DNA of 64,000 nucleotides from positions 310,001 through 374,000 of the forward strand of contig NZ_JAAGWK010000010.1 in NCBI RefSeq assembly GCF_010685995.1, in the 5' to 3' direction. The position numbers and the translations under genes were made by a program. Source of the stretch: Goekera deserti. Its GTDB lineage: Bacteria; Actinomycetota; Actinomycetes; Mycobacteriales; Geodermatophilaceae. The first letter of the stretch is position 1. Every line of letters starts with the position of its first letter. The notes under the pieces were generated by a model, which made no database searches, was not told the DNA's origin, and worked only from the letters and a program-made list of their open reading frames with translations. Positions 8,240 through 16,961 of this stretch are shown here, in pieces.

Positions 8240-9133
8240 TCACACGGTAGGTCGGTCCGCGACCGTCTCCGAGACCGGTGCGTTCCGGCGGGTGGCGAGC
8301 ACGCACCCGACCAGGGTGACCGGCAGCCCGACGGCCAGGCCCAGCGTCAGCGGCTCGTCCAGCAGCAGGACGCCGAGCAGCACCGCGACCACCGGGTTGA
8401 CGAAGGTGATCACCAGGGCGCGCTGCGGGCCGGTCTCCCGGATCAGGGCGAAGAACAGCACCAGCGCCGCCGCGGTGCAGACCAGCCCCAGCCCGGCCAG
8501 CGAGGCCAGCGCCCCGGTGGAGGCGTCCAGCACCTGGGCGGTCTGCGGCAGCGCGAACGGGGCGTAGACCAGCGCGGTGACGGTGAGCGCGATCGCGCTG
8601 GCGGCCACCCCGGGCACCTCCGCCAGCGCCCCGTTGACCACCATCGGCGCGGTCGCGTACCCGATGATCGACAGCACCAGAGCGCCCAGGGCGGGCAGCT
8701 GCGCGCCGTCCAGGTCCAGGCCCAGCAGCAGCGCGATGCCGAGCACCCCGAGCGCCAGCCCGGCCAGGCGCACCGCGTCCAGCCGGTCGGTGTCCCCGGA
8801 CAGGCGGGCGGTCAGCACCGCCACCAGCGGCACGCCGGCGATGGCCAGCCCGACCAGCGAGCTGGTGAGCGTCTGCTCCGCCCAGCTGATCAGCAGCCAT
8901 GGGCCGGTCATCTCCAGCACGGTGAACAGCAGCAGCGCCCGCCAGTGCCGCAGCGCCGGGCGCAGCTGCCCGCGGGCGATCGTCCACGGCAGCAGCAGGG
9001 CGGCGGCCAGCGCGCACCGGACGAACACCACCGCGGCCGGCGACACCTCATCCACCGCCACCTTGATCAGCAGGTACGGCAGCCCCCAGATCACCGACAT
9101 GGCGAGGAACAGCACCCAGCCGCGCCGGCTCAC
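8240..9133 (-). CDS. EamA/DMT-family exporter
   Basis: A ~297-residue membrane protein of two EamA repeats, about ten transmembrane helices in all. The first repeat starts LFLAMSVIWGLPYLLIK and the second has the typical GPQRALVITFVNPVVAVLLG region near the end. The drug/metabolite superfamily exports amino acids or other small metabolites; the substrate cannot be told. The GTG at 9133 is preferred because GAGGTG sits six bases upstream. It lies just upstream of GH43 in the same direction with almost no gap. Confidence 0.85.
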   Translation of the reverse strand: MSRRGWVLFLAMSVIWGLPYLLIKVAVDEVSPAAVVFVRCALAAALLLPWTIARGQLRPALRHWRALLLFTVLEMTGPWLLISWAEQTLTSSLVGLAIAGVPLVAVLTARLSGDTDRLDAVRLAGLALGVLGIALLLGLDLDGAQLPALGALVLSIIGYATAPMVVNGALAEVPGVAASAIALTVTALVYAPFALPQTAQVLDASTGALASLAGLGLVCTAAALVLFFALIRETGPQRALVITFVNPVVAVLLGVLLLDEPLTLGLAVGLPVTLVGCVLATRRNAPVSETVADRPTV

Positions 9134-9247
9134 CGCACCCACCTCGACCGGACACCCGCTGCTGGACAGCCGCCACACGACACCCGGCCATCATGACCCG
9201 GCACCGGCCGCCGACCCGCGCTCACCCGCCGGGCCGGTCCGCAGGGC

Positions 9248-10609
9248 TCACCACTCCGTCCGCACCACGACCTCGACGGCGACCGCCAGCACCGCCGAGG
9301 CGGCCAGCCAGACCCGCCGGTGCCGGGCCGGCAGGAAGGCGGCGGCGACCGCGATCCACACGTAGAACGGCAGCCAGATCCGCTCGGTCTCCCCGCGCAC
9401 CAGGCCGGTGGCGTCGCTGACCAGCAGGCCGGCGAGCGCGGCCAGCGGCACCACGGCCAGCCGGCTGCGGCGCAGCGCGGCCAGCCCGCCGACGACGGCC
9501 GGCCCCAGTGCGACGGCGGCAGCCGCCAGGTTGGAGAACACGAAGTAGCCCAGCGGGCGGTCGGCGTACGACGGGCCCGAGCGCACCCGGTCGTCGGCGG
9601 CGGCCAGACCGTCCAGCCACCAGTACCCCCCGGCGGCGAACAGCGCCACCACGGCCAGCACGCCGACCCCGCCGACGGCGAGCACCCGCAGCACCCCGGC
9701 CCAGCCCAGCCGGGGCAGCTGCACGGCGACCACCGCGATCGCCGTCAGGCCCAGCGCGGCGAGCCCGAAGGAGAGGAAGAGCGCCAGCCCCAGCAGCAGC
9801 CCGCCGCCCAGCGCGCACAGGTCGCTGCGCCGGCCCGGCGCGCGGGCCGCAGCCGCCGCCAGCAGGGCGATGCCCCAGGCCGAGACGCCGGCGAACAGCG
9901 CGTCCGCGCTGGTGGCCACCCACAGCACCAGCGGCGCCAGCACCAGGAACGGCGCGAGCACCCGGGCCCGCTCCTCGTCGGCCACCGCCCGCACGGCCAC
10001 CAGCACCGCCGGCACGGCCAGCACCCCACCCGCGATGCACAGCGCGGCGGCCCAGCCCAGGCCGGTGAGCCCCAGCCGGTCCAGCGTCACGAAGGCCAGC
10101 AGGGCACCGGGTGGGTGACCGGCCACGTGCGTCGTCCAGGGGTCGGCGGAGTCGGCCGGCACCGAGTCGGTGAACGTGGCCAGCAGCCGACCCACCGACC
10201 CGACCCGGGGCACGTCGTGCGGGTACTCGAAGCGCGAGGCCAGCGGCTCGGTCAGCCGGTGCGTGCCGCTGGTCAGGGCGAGCACCACCGCCCACAGTGC
10301 CGCGAGCGCCGCCGACCCCGGCAGCAGCACCCGCCACGGCACCCGCGCGGCCAGGCCCGGCCCGAGCAGCACCACGGCCAGCCCGACGACGACCGGGCCC
10401 ACCACCCGGCCCGACCAGACGACGTCGAAGCCGCCGCGCAGCACGTACCCGCCGAGCAGGTGCAGCGTCACGCCGTCGGCGGCCAACCGGGAGCCCTGCC
10501 AGCCGATGCCCAGCACCGCGAGACCGGTGAGCAGCACCGCCATCAGTGGCAGCGACCGGCGGGACGGCGACGCCGCGACGGCCGGCGCCGGCGACACGGA
10601 GGTGCTCAC
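9248..10609 (-). CDS. polytopic membrane protein, GT-C-like
   Basis: A 453-residue integral membrane protein with about ten to twelve hydrophobic helices. The extracellular first loop holds SRFEYPHDVP and DPWTTHVAGHPPG, an arrangement resembling membrane glycosyltransferases of the GT-C fold, but no exact family is recognised. The GTG start at 10609 is where sequence becomes protein-like; the frame remains open upstream across the divergent gene but that part is a shadow. It diverges from the GT2 operon, so a role in transferring a polyprenyl-linked sugar is a contextual guess. Confidence 0.75.
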   Translation of the reverse strand: MSTSVSPAPAVAASPSRRSLPLMAVLLTGLAVLGIGWQGSRLAADGVTLHLLGGYVLRGGFDVVWSGRVVGPVVVGLAVVLLGPGLAARVPWRVLLPGSAALAALWAVVLALTSGTHRLTEPLASRFEYPHDVPRVGSVGRLLATFTDSVPADSADPWTTHVAGHPPGALLAFVTLDRLGLTGLGWAAALCIAGGVLAVPAVLVAVRAVADEERARVLAPFLVLAPLVLWVATSADALFAGVSAWGIALLAAAAARAPGRRSDLCALGGGLLLGLALFLSFGLAALGLTAIAVVAVQLPRLGWAGVLRVLAVGGVGVLAVVALFAAGGYWWLDGLAAADDRVRSGPSYADRPLGYFVFSNLAAAAVALGPAVVGGLAALRRSRLAVVPLAALAGLLVSDATGLVRGETERIWLPFYVWIAVAAAFLPARHRRVWLAASAVLAVAVEVVVRTEW

Positions 10610-10669
10610 GCGCACCGAGGGTAAGCGCCGGACCTCCGCCGCACGGCCGGGCTGGGTACCGTCCGCGGG

Positions 10670-11323
10670 GTGCCCGACGTCGTGTTCCCCTGCCTGGACG
10701 AAGCCGGCGCCCTGCCCTGGGTGCTGACCCGGCTGCCCGCGGGCTACCGGGCGATCGTCGCCGACAACGGCTCCACCGACGGATCCGCGCAGATCGCCGC
10801 CGACCACGGCGCGCTGGTGGTGCACGTGCCGCAGCGGGGTTTCGGCGCGGCGGCGCACGCCGGGCTGGAGGCGGCGACCGACGAGGTCGTGTGCTTCTGC
10901 GACGCCGACGCCTCGATGGACCCGGGCGACCTGCCGCTGGTCGCCGACCCGGTGCTGGCCGGCACCGCCGACCTGGTCCTCGGCCGCCGCCGCCCCAGCC
11001 ACCGCAGTGCCTGGCCGCCGCACGCGAGGGTGGCCAACACCGCCCTCGGCGTGCTGATGCGCCGGCGCACCGGCCTGTCCCTGCACGACCTGGGGCCGAT
11101 GCGGGCCGCCCGCCGGGAGGCCCTGCTCGGCCTGGGCATCACCGACCGGCGCTTCGGCTACCCGCTGGAGATGGTCACCCGGGCCTCGGACGCCGGCTGG
11201 CGGGTGCGGGAGGTCGACGTCGACTACCACCCGCGCGCGGAGGGCACGAGGTCCAAGGTCACCGGCACGGTCCGCGGCACCGTGCGGACCGTGCGCGACA
11301 TGCGCCGGGTGCTGGCCCGATGA
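10670..11323 (+). CDS. family 2 glycosyltransferase
   Basis: A 217-residue GT-A fold glycosyltransferase. Motifs: VVFPCLDEAGAL at the N-terminus, VADNGSTDGS nucleotide-binding region, and CDADASMDPGDL as the DxD metal site. There is no membrane segment, resembling small dolichyl-phosphate-sugar synthase-like enzymes. GTG start with a TACCGT -10-like box seven bases upstream (leaderless type). It is first of four genes joined by 4-base overlaps. Confidence 0.88.
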   Translation: MPDVVFPCLDEAGALPWVLTRLPAGYRAIVADNGSTDGSAQIAADHGALVVHVPQRGFGAAAHAGLEAATDEVVCFCDADASMDPGDLPLVADPVLAGTADLVLGRRRPSHRSAWPPHARVANTALGVLMRRRTGLSLHDLGPMRAARREALLGLGITDRRFGYPLEMVTRASDAGWRVREVDVDYHPRAEGTRSKVTGTVRGTVRTVRDMRRVLAR

Positions 11324-12057
11324 CCACCCTCCCACCCGAGGACGACGCCGACACCCCGCCCGACGTCGACGCCGAGCTGCTCGCCGACGCGCAGCTGCTG
11401 GTGATCACCAAGGCACCGGTGCCCGGCCGCAGCAAGACCCGGCTCACCCCGCCGTGCACCCCGCTGCAGGCGAGCCGGATCGCGGAGGCCGCCGTCGGGG
11501 ACACCCTGGACGCGGTGCGCGCCACCCCGGTCGGGCGCCGCGTGGTCGCGCTGGACGGCGACCCGGGCGCGCTGGACCTCTCCGGCTGCGACGTCGTGCC
11601 CCAGGTGGAGGGCGACCTCGGCACCCGGCTGGCGGCCGCCTTCGCCGCAGCGATGCCGGGCGACGACCCGGCCGCGACCCTGCTGATCGGCATGGACACC
11701 CCGCAGGTCACCCCGGACCTGCTCGCCGACTGCCTGGACCAGCTGCTGTCCGCCGGGCCCGGCACCGCCGTCCTGGGCGGGGCACCGGACGGCGGCTGGT
11801 GGGCCCTCGGCGTGCACTCCCCCGGCGCCGCCGCGGTGTTGCCCGCCGTGCCGATGAGCCGCGACGACACCGCCGCGCTCACCCGCGCGGCGCTGGAGCG
11901 GGCCGGGCTGGAGGTGCTGGACCTGCCCGTGCTCACCGACGTCGACCACTTCCCCGACGCCCTGGCCGTGGCCCGGCTCTGTCCCCCGGGCAGCCGCACG
12001 CACCGCGTGGTCGGCGAGGTCGCCGCCGAGCTCGCCGACGGGGCCGGTCCCGGGTGA
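11320..12057 (+). CDS. DUF2064 / TIGR04282 nucleotidyltransferase-like protein
   Basis: A 245-residue protein with the glycosyltransferase/nucleotidyltransferase-like GT-A fold of DUF2064. The N-terminal signature VITKAPVPGRSKTRLTPP matches this family (related to CofC-type guanylyltransferases), followed by LLIGMDTPQVTPDLL and GGAPDGGWWALGV. The reaction is unknown. Its ATG overlaps the stop of the GT2 gene (ATGA), implying translational coupling. Confidence 0.85.
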   Translation: MTTLPPEDDADTPPDVDAELLADAQLLVITKAPVPGRSKTRLTPPCTPLQASRIAEAAVGDTLDAVRATPVGRRVVALDGDPGALDLSGCDVVPQVEGDLGTRLAAAFAAAMPGDDPAATLLIGMDTPQVTPDLLADCLDQLLSAGPGTAVLGGAPDGGWWALGVHSPGAAAVLPAVPMSRDDTAALTRAALERAGLEVLDLPVLTDVDHFPDALAVARLCPPGSRTHRVVGEVAAELADGAGPG

Positions 12058-13292
12058 CCCCCGCGCTGGACCGGCTGCTCGGCGCGCGCCTGCCCGACCC
12101 GCCGGAGGCGCTGCGCCGCGGACCCTTCCGGGACGGCGCGTTCACCAGCCCGCTGCACTCCGAGCGCCGCGCCTCCCGGGTCGGCGTCTGGCTGGGTGCC
12201 GCGTTCGCCGTCTGCTTCCTCACCGGGCTGCTCAGCCACCTGGTGCAGCAGCCGCCGTCCTGGTTCGTCTGGCCGGCGTCGCCGTCCTGGCTGTACCGGG
12301 TCACCCAGGGCACCCACGTCGCGGTGGGCATCGCCGCCGTCCCGCTGCTGCTGGTGAAGCTGTGGGGCGTCTACCCGGCGCTGTTCGCCTGGCCGCCGGC
12401 CGCCACCCCGGCCCGGCTGCTGAGCCGGCTGTCGCTGCTGGTGCTGGTCGGCGCGGCCACCATGCAGCTGGCGACCGGGCTGATCAACATCTCCGAGTGG
12501 TACCCGTTCGGCTTCTTCTTCACCGCCGCGCACTACTGGACGGGCTGGATCGCCATCGGCGCGGTCGGCGTGCACGTGGCCGCGAAGGCACCGGAGATCC
12601 GGCGCGGCCTGGCCCGCCGCGGCTCGCCGGGCTCGGTCGCCGGCCTGACCCCGGAGCAGGCCGCCGAGCTCACCGCCGTCGACGACGCCGCCGAGACCGC
12701 CGCCGTGCCGCGCCGGGCCTTCGTGCTGGCCACCGGCCTGGGCGTCGGCGCCGTCACGCTGGCCACCGTCGGGCAGTCGCTGTCCCCGCTCGGCCAGGTG
12801 TCGCTGCTCGCCCCGCGCATCCCCGGGGTCGGTCCGCAGGGGCTGCCGGTGCGCCAGACCGGGCGCTCGGCCGGCGTGCTGGAGTCCGCCGCCGACCCGG
12901 GCTACCGGCTCACCGTCGAGGGGCCGACGCCACTGCGGCTGACCCTGGCGGACCTGCAGGCCTTCCCGCAGCACACCGAGCGGCTGCCGATCGCCTGCGT
13001 GGAGGGCTGGAGCGCCGACGCCACCTGGACCGGGGTGCGGCTGGGCGACGTGCTGGCGGCGGCCGGTCTGCCCCGGGACACCGAGGTGACCGTCGAGTCG
13101 CTGCAGACCGGCGGGCTGTACCGGGTGTCCACGGTGGCCCCGCCGCACGCGCGCAGCCCGCGCACCCTGCTGGCGCTGCAGCTGGCGGGCGAGCCACTGG
13201 ACGTCGACCACGGCTCCCCGGTGCGGCTGATCGCACCGAACCGGCCCGGCGTGATGCAGACCAAGTGGGTCACCCGGGTGGCCCCGGCATGA
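12054..13292 (+). CDS. molybdopterin-dependent oxidoreductase with membrane cytochrome-b-like domain
   Basis: A 412-residue two-part protein. Residues ~40-185 form four membrane helices carrying spaced histidines (LLSHL, GTHVAVG, HYWTGW, GVHVAAK) like a b-type cytochrome. A fifth hydrophobic stretch preceded by PRRAF follows. The C-terminal third is the sulfite-oxidase fold: IACVEGWSADATWTG carries the cysteine that would bind the molybdenum cofactor, ending QTKWVTRV. It is therefore probably a membrane-tethered extracytoplasmic reductase or oxidase. GTG overlaps the DUF2064 stop. Substrate unknown. Confidence 0.85.
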   Translation: MTPALDRLLGARLPDPPEALRRGPFRDGAFTSPLHSERRASRVGVWLGAAFAVCFLTGLLSHLVQQPPSWFVWPASPSWLYRVTQGTHVAVGIAAVPLLLVKLWGVYPALFAWPPAATPARLLSRLSLLVLVGAATMQLATGLINISEWYPFGFFFTAAHYWTGWIAIGAVGVHVAAKAPEIRRGLARRGSPGSVAGLTPEQAAELTAVDDAAETAAVPRRAFVLATGLGVGAVTLATVGQSLSPLGQVSLLAPRIPGVGPQGLPVRQTGRSAGVLESAADPGYRLTVEGPTPLRLTLADLQAFPQHTERLPIACVEGWSADATWTGVRLGDVLAAAGLPRDTEVTVESLQTGGLYRVSTVAPPHARSPRTLLALQLAGEPLDVDHGSPVRLIAPNRPGVMQTKWVTRVAPA

Positions 13293-13810
13293 GCGGACCG
13301 GACGCGGCCCGCCCGGTCGCCTCGGCGCTGCGCGGGCCGTGGTGGCGCTGGCTGTTCCTGCTGCCCGGCCTGGCCGCGGTGGCCTACGGCACGGTCGGGC
13401 TGCTCGGCGCCGGCGGCCGGGTGCCGCTGCTGCCGTGGGCCACCTGGTTCGTCGGCAGCGCCCTGGTGCACGACCTGCTGATCGCGCCGCTGTGGATGGC
13501 CGGTGGCTGGCTGGTGGCGCGGTTCGCGCCCCGCGCGGCCCGGCCGGCGGTGGTCACCGGGGCACTGGTCAGCGGCGTCCTGGTGCTGGTGGCGCTGCCC
13601 TTCGTGCTGGGCTACGGCTACGAGCCGACCAACCCCTCCTTCCTGCCGCGGGGCTACGGCCGGAACCTGCTGGTGCTGGTCGCCGCGGTGCTGGCGGCGT
13701 CGGTGGTCTGGGCGGTGGTCGCCGTGCGGCGCGCGCCGTCGTCGCCGGAGCCGTCGTCGCCGGAGCCGTCGTCGCCGGAGCCGTTGTCCCCCGGGCCGCC
13801 GTCGTCCTGA
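13289..13810 (+). CDS. small membrane protein with SSPEP repeats
   Basis: A 173-residue protein with four predicted membrane helices: WRWLFLLPGLAAVAYGTVG, a second around WFVGSALVHDLLIAPLW, a third starting VVTGALVSGVLVLVALP, and a fourth LLVLVAAVLAASVVWAV. The cytoplasmic-looking tail repeats SSPEP, encoded by three near-identical 15-base units. ATG overlaps the molybdoenzyme stop. No family recognised; presumably an accessory of the same operon. Confidence 0.75.
   Translation: MSGPDAARPVASALRGPWWRWLFLLPGLAAVAYGTVGLLGAGGRVPLLPWATWFVGSALVHDLLIAPLWMAGGWLVARFAPRAARPAVVTGALVSGVLVLVALPFVLGYGYEPTNPSFLPRGYGRNLLVLVAAVLAASVVWAVVAVRRAPSSPEPSSPEPSSPEPLSPGPPSS
13736..13780 (+). repeat. three tandem 15-base units encoding SSPEP
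   Basis: Three consecutive copies of a 15-base unit (CCGTCGTCGCCGGAG) followed by a degenerate fourth, inside the C-terminal tail of the small membrane protein. Copy number could vary without frameshift. Confidence 0.85.
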
Positions 13811-13814
13811 GCGG

Positions 13815-14918
13815 TCAGCGGGCCGGGATGCCCGCGCCCGGGGGCGCGGTCGAGGCACGCACCACCAGCTCCGACGGGACGACGACCGGCGGCCCGTCGA
13901 ACCAGCCGCCGTCGGCCTCGACCCGCTCCAGCAGCACGTCCACGCAGCGCCGGCCCACCTCGGCGAAGTCCTGGTGCACGGTGGTCAGCGGCGGGCAGAG
14001 GAACTCGGCCTCGGCGATGTCGTCGAAGCCGACCACGCTCACGTCGTGCGGCACCGAGACCCCGGCCTCGGTGAGCGCCCGGACGAGCCCCAACGCCATG
14101 TGGTCGTTGGCGCAGAACACGGCCGTCACCCCGGGGTGCTCGGCCAGCAGCCGGCGGCCCGCCTCGTGGCCCGACCGCGCGCTCCAGTCACCCGGCAGCG
14201 CCGGGCGCACGGCGACGCCGGCGGTCACCAGGGCCTGCTGCCAGCCCTGGTGCCGGGCCGAGGCCTCGATCCAGTCCTCCCGGCCGCGCACGTGCACCAC
14301 CTCCCGGTGCCCGAGCTCCAGCAGGTGCACCGTGGCCTGCACCGCGCCGTCGACCTGGTCGACCACCACCGACGGCAGGCCGGGCACCGCCCCGCCCTCC
14401 ACGGCGACGGCCGCGAGGTCGGCGGGCAACCCGCCCATCACCCGGACGGCGGCCCGCTGCGGGGCCAGCACGACGACGCCGGTGACCGACTGCTCCAGCA
14501 GCCGGCGCAGCGCGTCGGAGAACGCGTCCTCCTCCGGGTCGGGAACGGTGGCCATGTGCACCACGTACCCGCGCGCCCGGGCGGCCTGCTCGATGCTGAA
14601 CAGGGTGCGGGCCGGGCCGTACAGCGTGGTGTCGAAGGCGATGACGCCGATCGTGTCGGTCCGCCGGGTCGCCAGGGCGCGCGCGGTGAGGTTGCGCCGG
14701 TAGCCGAGCTCCAGCATGGCGTCGAGCACCCGGACCCGGGTCTCCTCCCGCACGTGCGGGTGGTCGTTGAGCACCCGGGAGACCGTCTGGTGCGAGACAC
14801 CGGCCAGCTGGGCGACGTCGATCATGACCGCCGGGCGGCCGGCGCGGCCCTGGCCCGCCCGAGCGGGCCGGGGACTCTCAGGACCCGGGCCCGCCGGGTC
14901 GGGCAGCGGGGTGTCCAC
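13815..14918 (-). CDS. LacI-family transcriptional regulator
   Basis: About 367 residues. The helix-turn-helix DVAQLAGVSHQTVSRVLNDHP is classic LacI/GalR, followed by the hinge helix segment NLTARALATRRTDTIGV and a periplasmic-binding-protein-like sensor domain with FDDIAEAEFLCPPLTTV. It presumably binds a sugar. The nearest downstream ATG (14825) would cut into the DNA-binding domain, so the GTG at 14918 is chosen, leaving a ~30-residue proline-rich extension. A longer frame up to 14990 would run into the operator at 14978-14991. Confidence 0.88.
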   Translation of the reverse strand: MDTPLPDPAGPGPESPRPARAGQGRAGRPAVMIDVAQLAGVSHQTVSRVLNDHPHVREETRVRVLDAMLELGYRRNLTARALATRRTDTIGVIAFDTTLYGPARTLFSIEQAARARGYVVHMATVPDPEEDAFSDALRRLLEQSVTGVVVLAPQRAAVRVMGGLPADLAAVAVEGGAVPGLPSVVVDQVDGAVQATVHLLELGHREVVHVRGREDWIEASARHQGWQQALVTAGVAVRPALPGDWSARSGHEAGRRLLAEHPGVTAVFCANDHMALGLVRALTEAGVSVPHDVSVVGFDDIAEAEFLCPPLTTVHQDFAEVGRRCVDVLLERVEADGGWFDGPPVVVPSELVVRASTAPPGAGIPAR

Positions 14919-14977
14919 GCTCAGACCGCGCCGGGCGGCCGCGCGGCTGGGGACGTGGAGACGCTCACCGCGGCGAG

Positions 14978-14991
14978 TGTGAGCGCTCACA
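14978..14991. promoter_or_regulatory. perfect 14-bp LacI-type operator
   Basis: TGTGAGCGCTCACA is a perfect palindrome with the central CG step typical of LacI-family operators, and equals the core of the ideal symmetric lac operator. It lies just upstream of the LacI-family gene, so autoregulation is the simplest reading. Confidence 0.75.
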
Positions 14992-15014
14992 TCCGCCTCG
15001 TCAAGCAGCTCCGG

Positions 15015-15476
15015 TCAGCCCGTGTGGTCGCGCGCGAAGGCGGCGAACCGCTTCAGCGACAGCCGCACCCCGGCCACGAAGAACGGCCGCACCAGCGGCC
15101 AGCCGAGCCGGCCGAGGGCGCCCAGCGGCAGGTCCAGCTGCTCGCCCCATACGAACGTGGAGCCACCGCCGGTGCGGGGCAGCACCACGAAGCTGCCGGT
15201 GCCGCGCACGACCCGGCCGGTGTGCAGCACGTCGACCCGGTGGTCCTGCTCCCAGGCGGTGATCACCATGGTGTCCAGCACGCCGAGGTGCTTCCCGCCG
15301 GGCAGCGGCAGCCCGGTCACGGCGGCCAGCCGGCCGCCCACCTGCTGGGCGTCGCCGTCGACCGCGGAGACGTCGGTGCCGAGCATCCACTCGCCCTGCC
15401 GCTCCCAGTCGACCAGCGCGGCGAACGTGCGGGCGGGCGGTGCGTCGACGTCGACCCGCAGCTCGAGCTCAGGCAC
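15015..15476 (-). CDS. SRPBCC-family protein
   Basis: A 153-residue START/Bet v1-like protein. It begins with the edge strand LELRVDVDAPPARTFAAL and WERQGEWM, and ends in a long C-terminal helix (LSLKRFAAFARDH), the normal layout of polyketide-cyclase/dehydrase-like SRPBCC proteins that hold hydrophobic ligands. No ligand can be assigned. GTG start. Confidence 0.8.
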   Translation of the reverse strand: MPELELRVDVDAPPARTFAALVDWERQGEWMLGTDVSAVDGDAQQVGGRLAAVTGLPLPGGKHLGVLDTMVITAWEQDHRVDVLHTGRVVRGTGSFVVLPRTGGGSTFVWGEQLDLPLGALGRLGWPLVRPFFVAGVRLSLKRFAAFARDHTG

Positions 15477-15502
15477 AGCGGGGGTCCGTCGGGGATGTGC
15501 GG

Positions 15503-16051
15503 TCAGGCACGGGGCAGCTCCTCGGATCCGGGCACCGGGTCGGTGCGGTGCCCATCATCCGCCGCGCTCGCCTCGGACCGGCCGGCAGCGTGCGCACCGG
15601 TCCCGGCCGGGCCCGCCGGCACCCGGGTGGCGTGCCCGGTCAGCGCCCCGGCCCCGGCTCCGGCCCCGGCCCCGGCCGTCGGGTCGCCGTCCGCCGGCGG
15701 GTCGGCGTCGTCCAGCTCCTGCGCCGAGGGCCCGGTGGGCAGCTCGTCGTCGGGCCCCGCTGGGGTGCCGCGCAGGGCGGCCAGCTCCCGGTCCCGCTCG
15801 TCCAGGGCGGTGGCCAGCTGCTCGATCAGCCAGTCCACCTCGGTCATCCGGTAACCGCGCACGGCGACCGAGATGCGCAGCCGGCGCAGGTCGTCGGCGA
15901 CCACCGGCCGGTCGCCGGGCAGCTCCACCGGGGAGCGGTCCAGCTCCTGCGGCGGCTGGGTCTCCCCCCGGCCCAGCAGCAGGGACGCACCGGCGAACAG
16001 CAGGCCCCCGACGAGCACCAGGCCGAGGACGAAGAAGACGAAGGTGACCAC
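15503..16051 (-). CDS. DivIVA-domain membrane protein
   Basis: A 182-residue protein with one N-terminal membrane helix (FVFFVLGLVLVGGLLFAGASLLL), then the DivIVA domain signature RISVAVRGYRMTEVDWLIEQLATALDERDREL. The tail is a disordered Gly-Ala, acidic segment encoded by a hexamer repeat. It corresponds in context to Rv1209-like proteins near tag, DUF3117 and dapE in mycobacteria. A role in polar growth or envelope assembly is inferred from the domain only. Ten bases separate it from the LOG gene upstream, so co-transcription is likely. Confidence 0.85.
   Translation of the reverse strand: MVTFVFFVLGLVLVGGLLFAGASLLLGRGETQPPQELDRSPVELPGDRPVVADDLRRLRISVAVRGYRMTEVDWLIEQLATALDERDRELAALRGTPAGPDDELPTGPSAQELDDADPPADGDPTAGAGAGAGAGALTGHATRVPAGPAGTGAHAAGRSEASAADDGHRTDPVPGSEELPRA
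15643..15677. repeat. GCCCCG hexamer tract coding for Gly-Ala
   Basis: Near-perfect tandem GGCCCC/GGCTCC hexamers inside the DivIVA-domain gene. They encode the GAGAGAGA stretch of its tail, so length changes would stay in frame. Confidence 0.7.
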
Positions 16052-16061
16052 GCCGGACCGA

Positions 16062-16961
16062 TCAGCCGGCCGGCGCCGGACCGGCCGGGTCGACCGCCCC
16101 CGGCCGCGCTCCCGGCACGACGGCCGGGTCCGCCGCGGCCGGGTCCCCGGTGGCGGGGTGGGTCGGGACCGGCTTCGCGGCGTCCGCCCCGCCGGCCCGC
16201 GCCCGGTCGGCCTGCTGGATCACCCGGATCACCTCGGCGACGTCGTCGGTGACGGTGAGCAGGTCGACGTCCCGGGCGGAGACGGTGCCGGCGGGCACCA
16301 GGGTGTCCCGGACCCAGGCCATCAGCCCGCTCCAGTAGGCCGTCCCGAACAGGATCACCGGGAAGCGGGTCACCTTGGTGGTCTGCACCAGGGTGAGCGC
16401 CTCGAACAGCTCGTCCAGGGTGCCGAAGCCGCCGGGCAGGATCACGAAGGCCTGGGCGTACTTCACGAACATCGTCTTGCGCACGAAGAAGTACCGGAAG
16501 GAGATGCCGACGTCGACCCACTCGTTGAGCTCCTGCTCGAACGGCAGCTCGATGCCCAGCCCGACCGACATGCCGCCGGCCTCGCAGGCGCCCCGGTTGG
16601 CCGCCTCCATCGCACCGGGGCCACCACCGGTGATCACCGCGTAGCCGGCCCGGGCCAGTGCCGCGCCGAGCTCGACGCCGGCGGCGTAGAACCGGTCGTC
16701 CGGGGTGGTGCGCGCGCTGCCGAACACGCTCACCGCGCGGGGCAGGTCGGCCAGCAACCCGAAGCCCTCCACGAACTCGGCCTGGATGCGCAGCACGCGC
16801 CACGGGTCGGCGTGCACCCAGTCGCTGGGCCCGCGGGCGTCCAGCAGCCGCTGGTCGGTGGTGGTGCCCTCGGTGCGCGGGTCGGGCTCGCCGCCGCGCA
16901 GCGTGACCGGCCCCCGGTGCCGGGTGGGCCGGCCGGGCGGGCGGGCGGACTCGTCGGTCAT
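16062..16961 (-). CDS. LOG-family TIGR00730 Rossmann-fold protein
   Basis: A 299-residue protein of the LOG (lysine decarboxylase-like) family. Signatures: VFGSART, the nucleotide-binding [14 protein letters not shown] and PGGFGTLDE, with [12 protein letters not shown] between. Members hydrolyse nucleoside 5'-monophosphate ribosides (cytokinin-activating reaction) or related nucleotides. ATG preceded by AGGAG at six bases. The start overlaps the stop of dapE by four bases. An Ala/Pro-rich tail follows the domain. Confidence 0.88.
   Translation of the reverse strand: MTDESARPPGRPTRHRGPVTLRGGEPDPRTEGTTTDQRLLDARGPSDWVHADPWRVLRIQAEFVEGFGLLADLPRAVSVFGSARTTPDDRFYAAGVELGAALARAGYAVITGGGPGAMEAANRGACEAGGMSVGLGIELPFEQELNEWVDVGISFRYFFVRKTMFVKYAQAFVILPGGFGTLDELFEALTLVQTTKVTRFPVILFGTAYWSGLMAWVRDTLVPAGTVSARDVDLLTVTDDVAEVIRVIQQADRARAGGADAAKPVPTHPATGDPAAADPAVVPGARPGAVDPAGPAPAG

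Noticed and set aside
13736-13780. CRISPR-like repeats
   Set aside because: Contiguous 15-base coding repeats without spacers.
14919-14990. Longer start for the LacI-family regulator
   Set aside because: The GTG at 14990 lies inside the palindromic operator; a start there would be unlikely.
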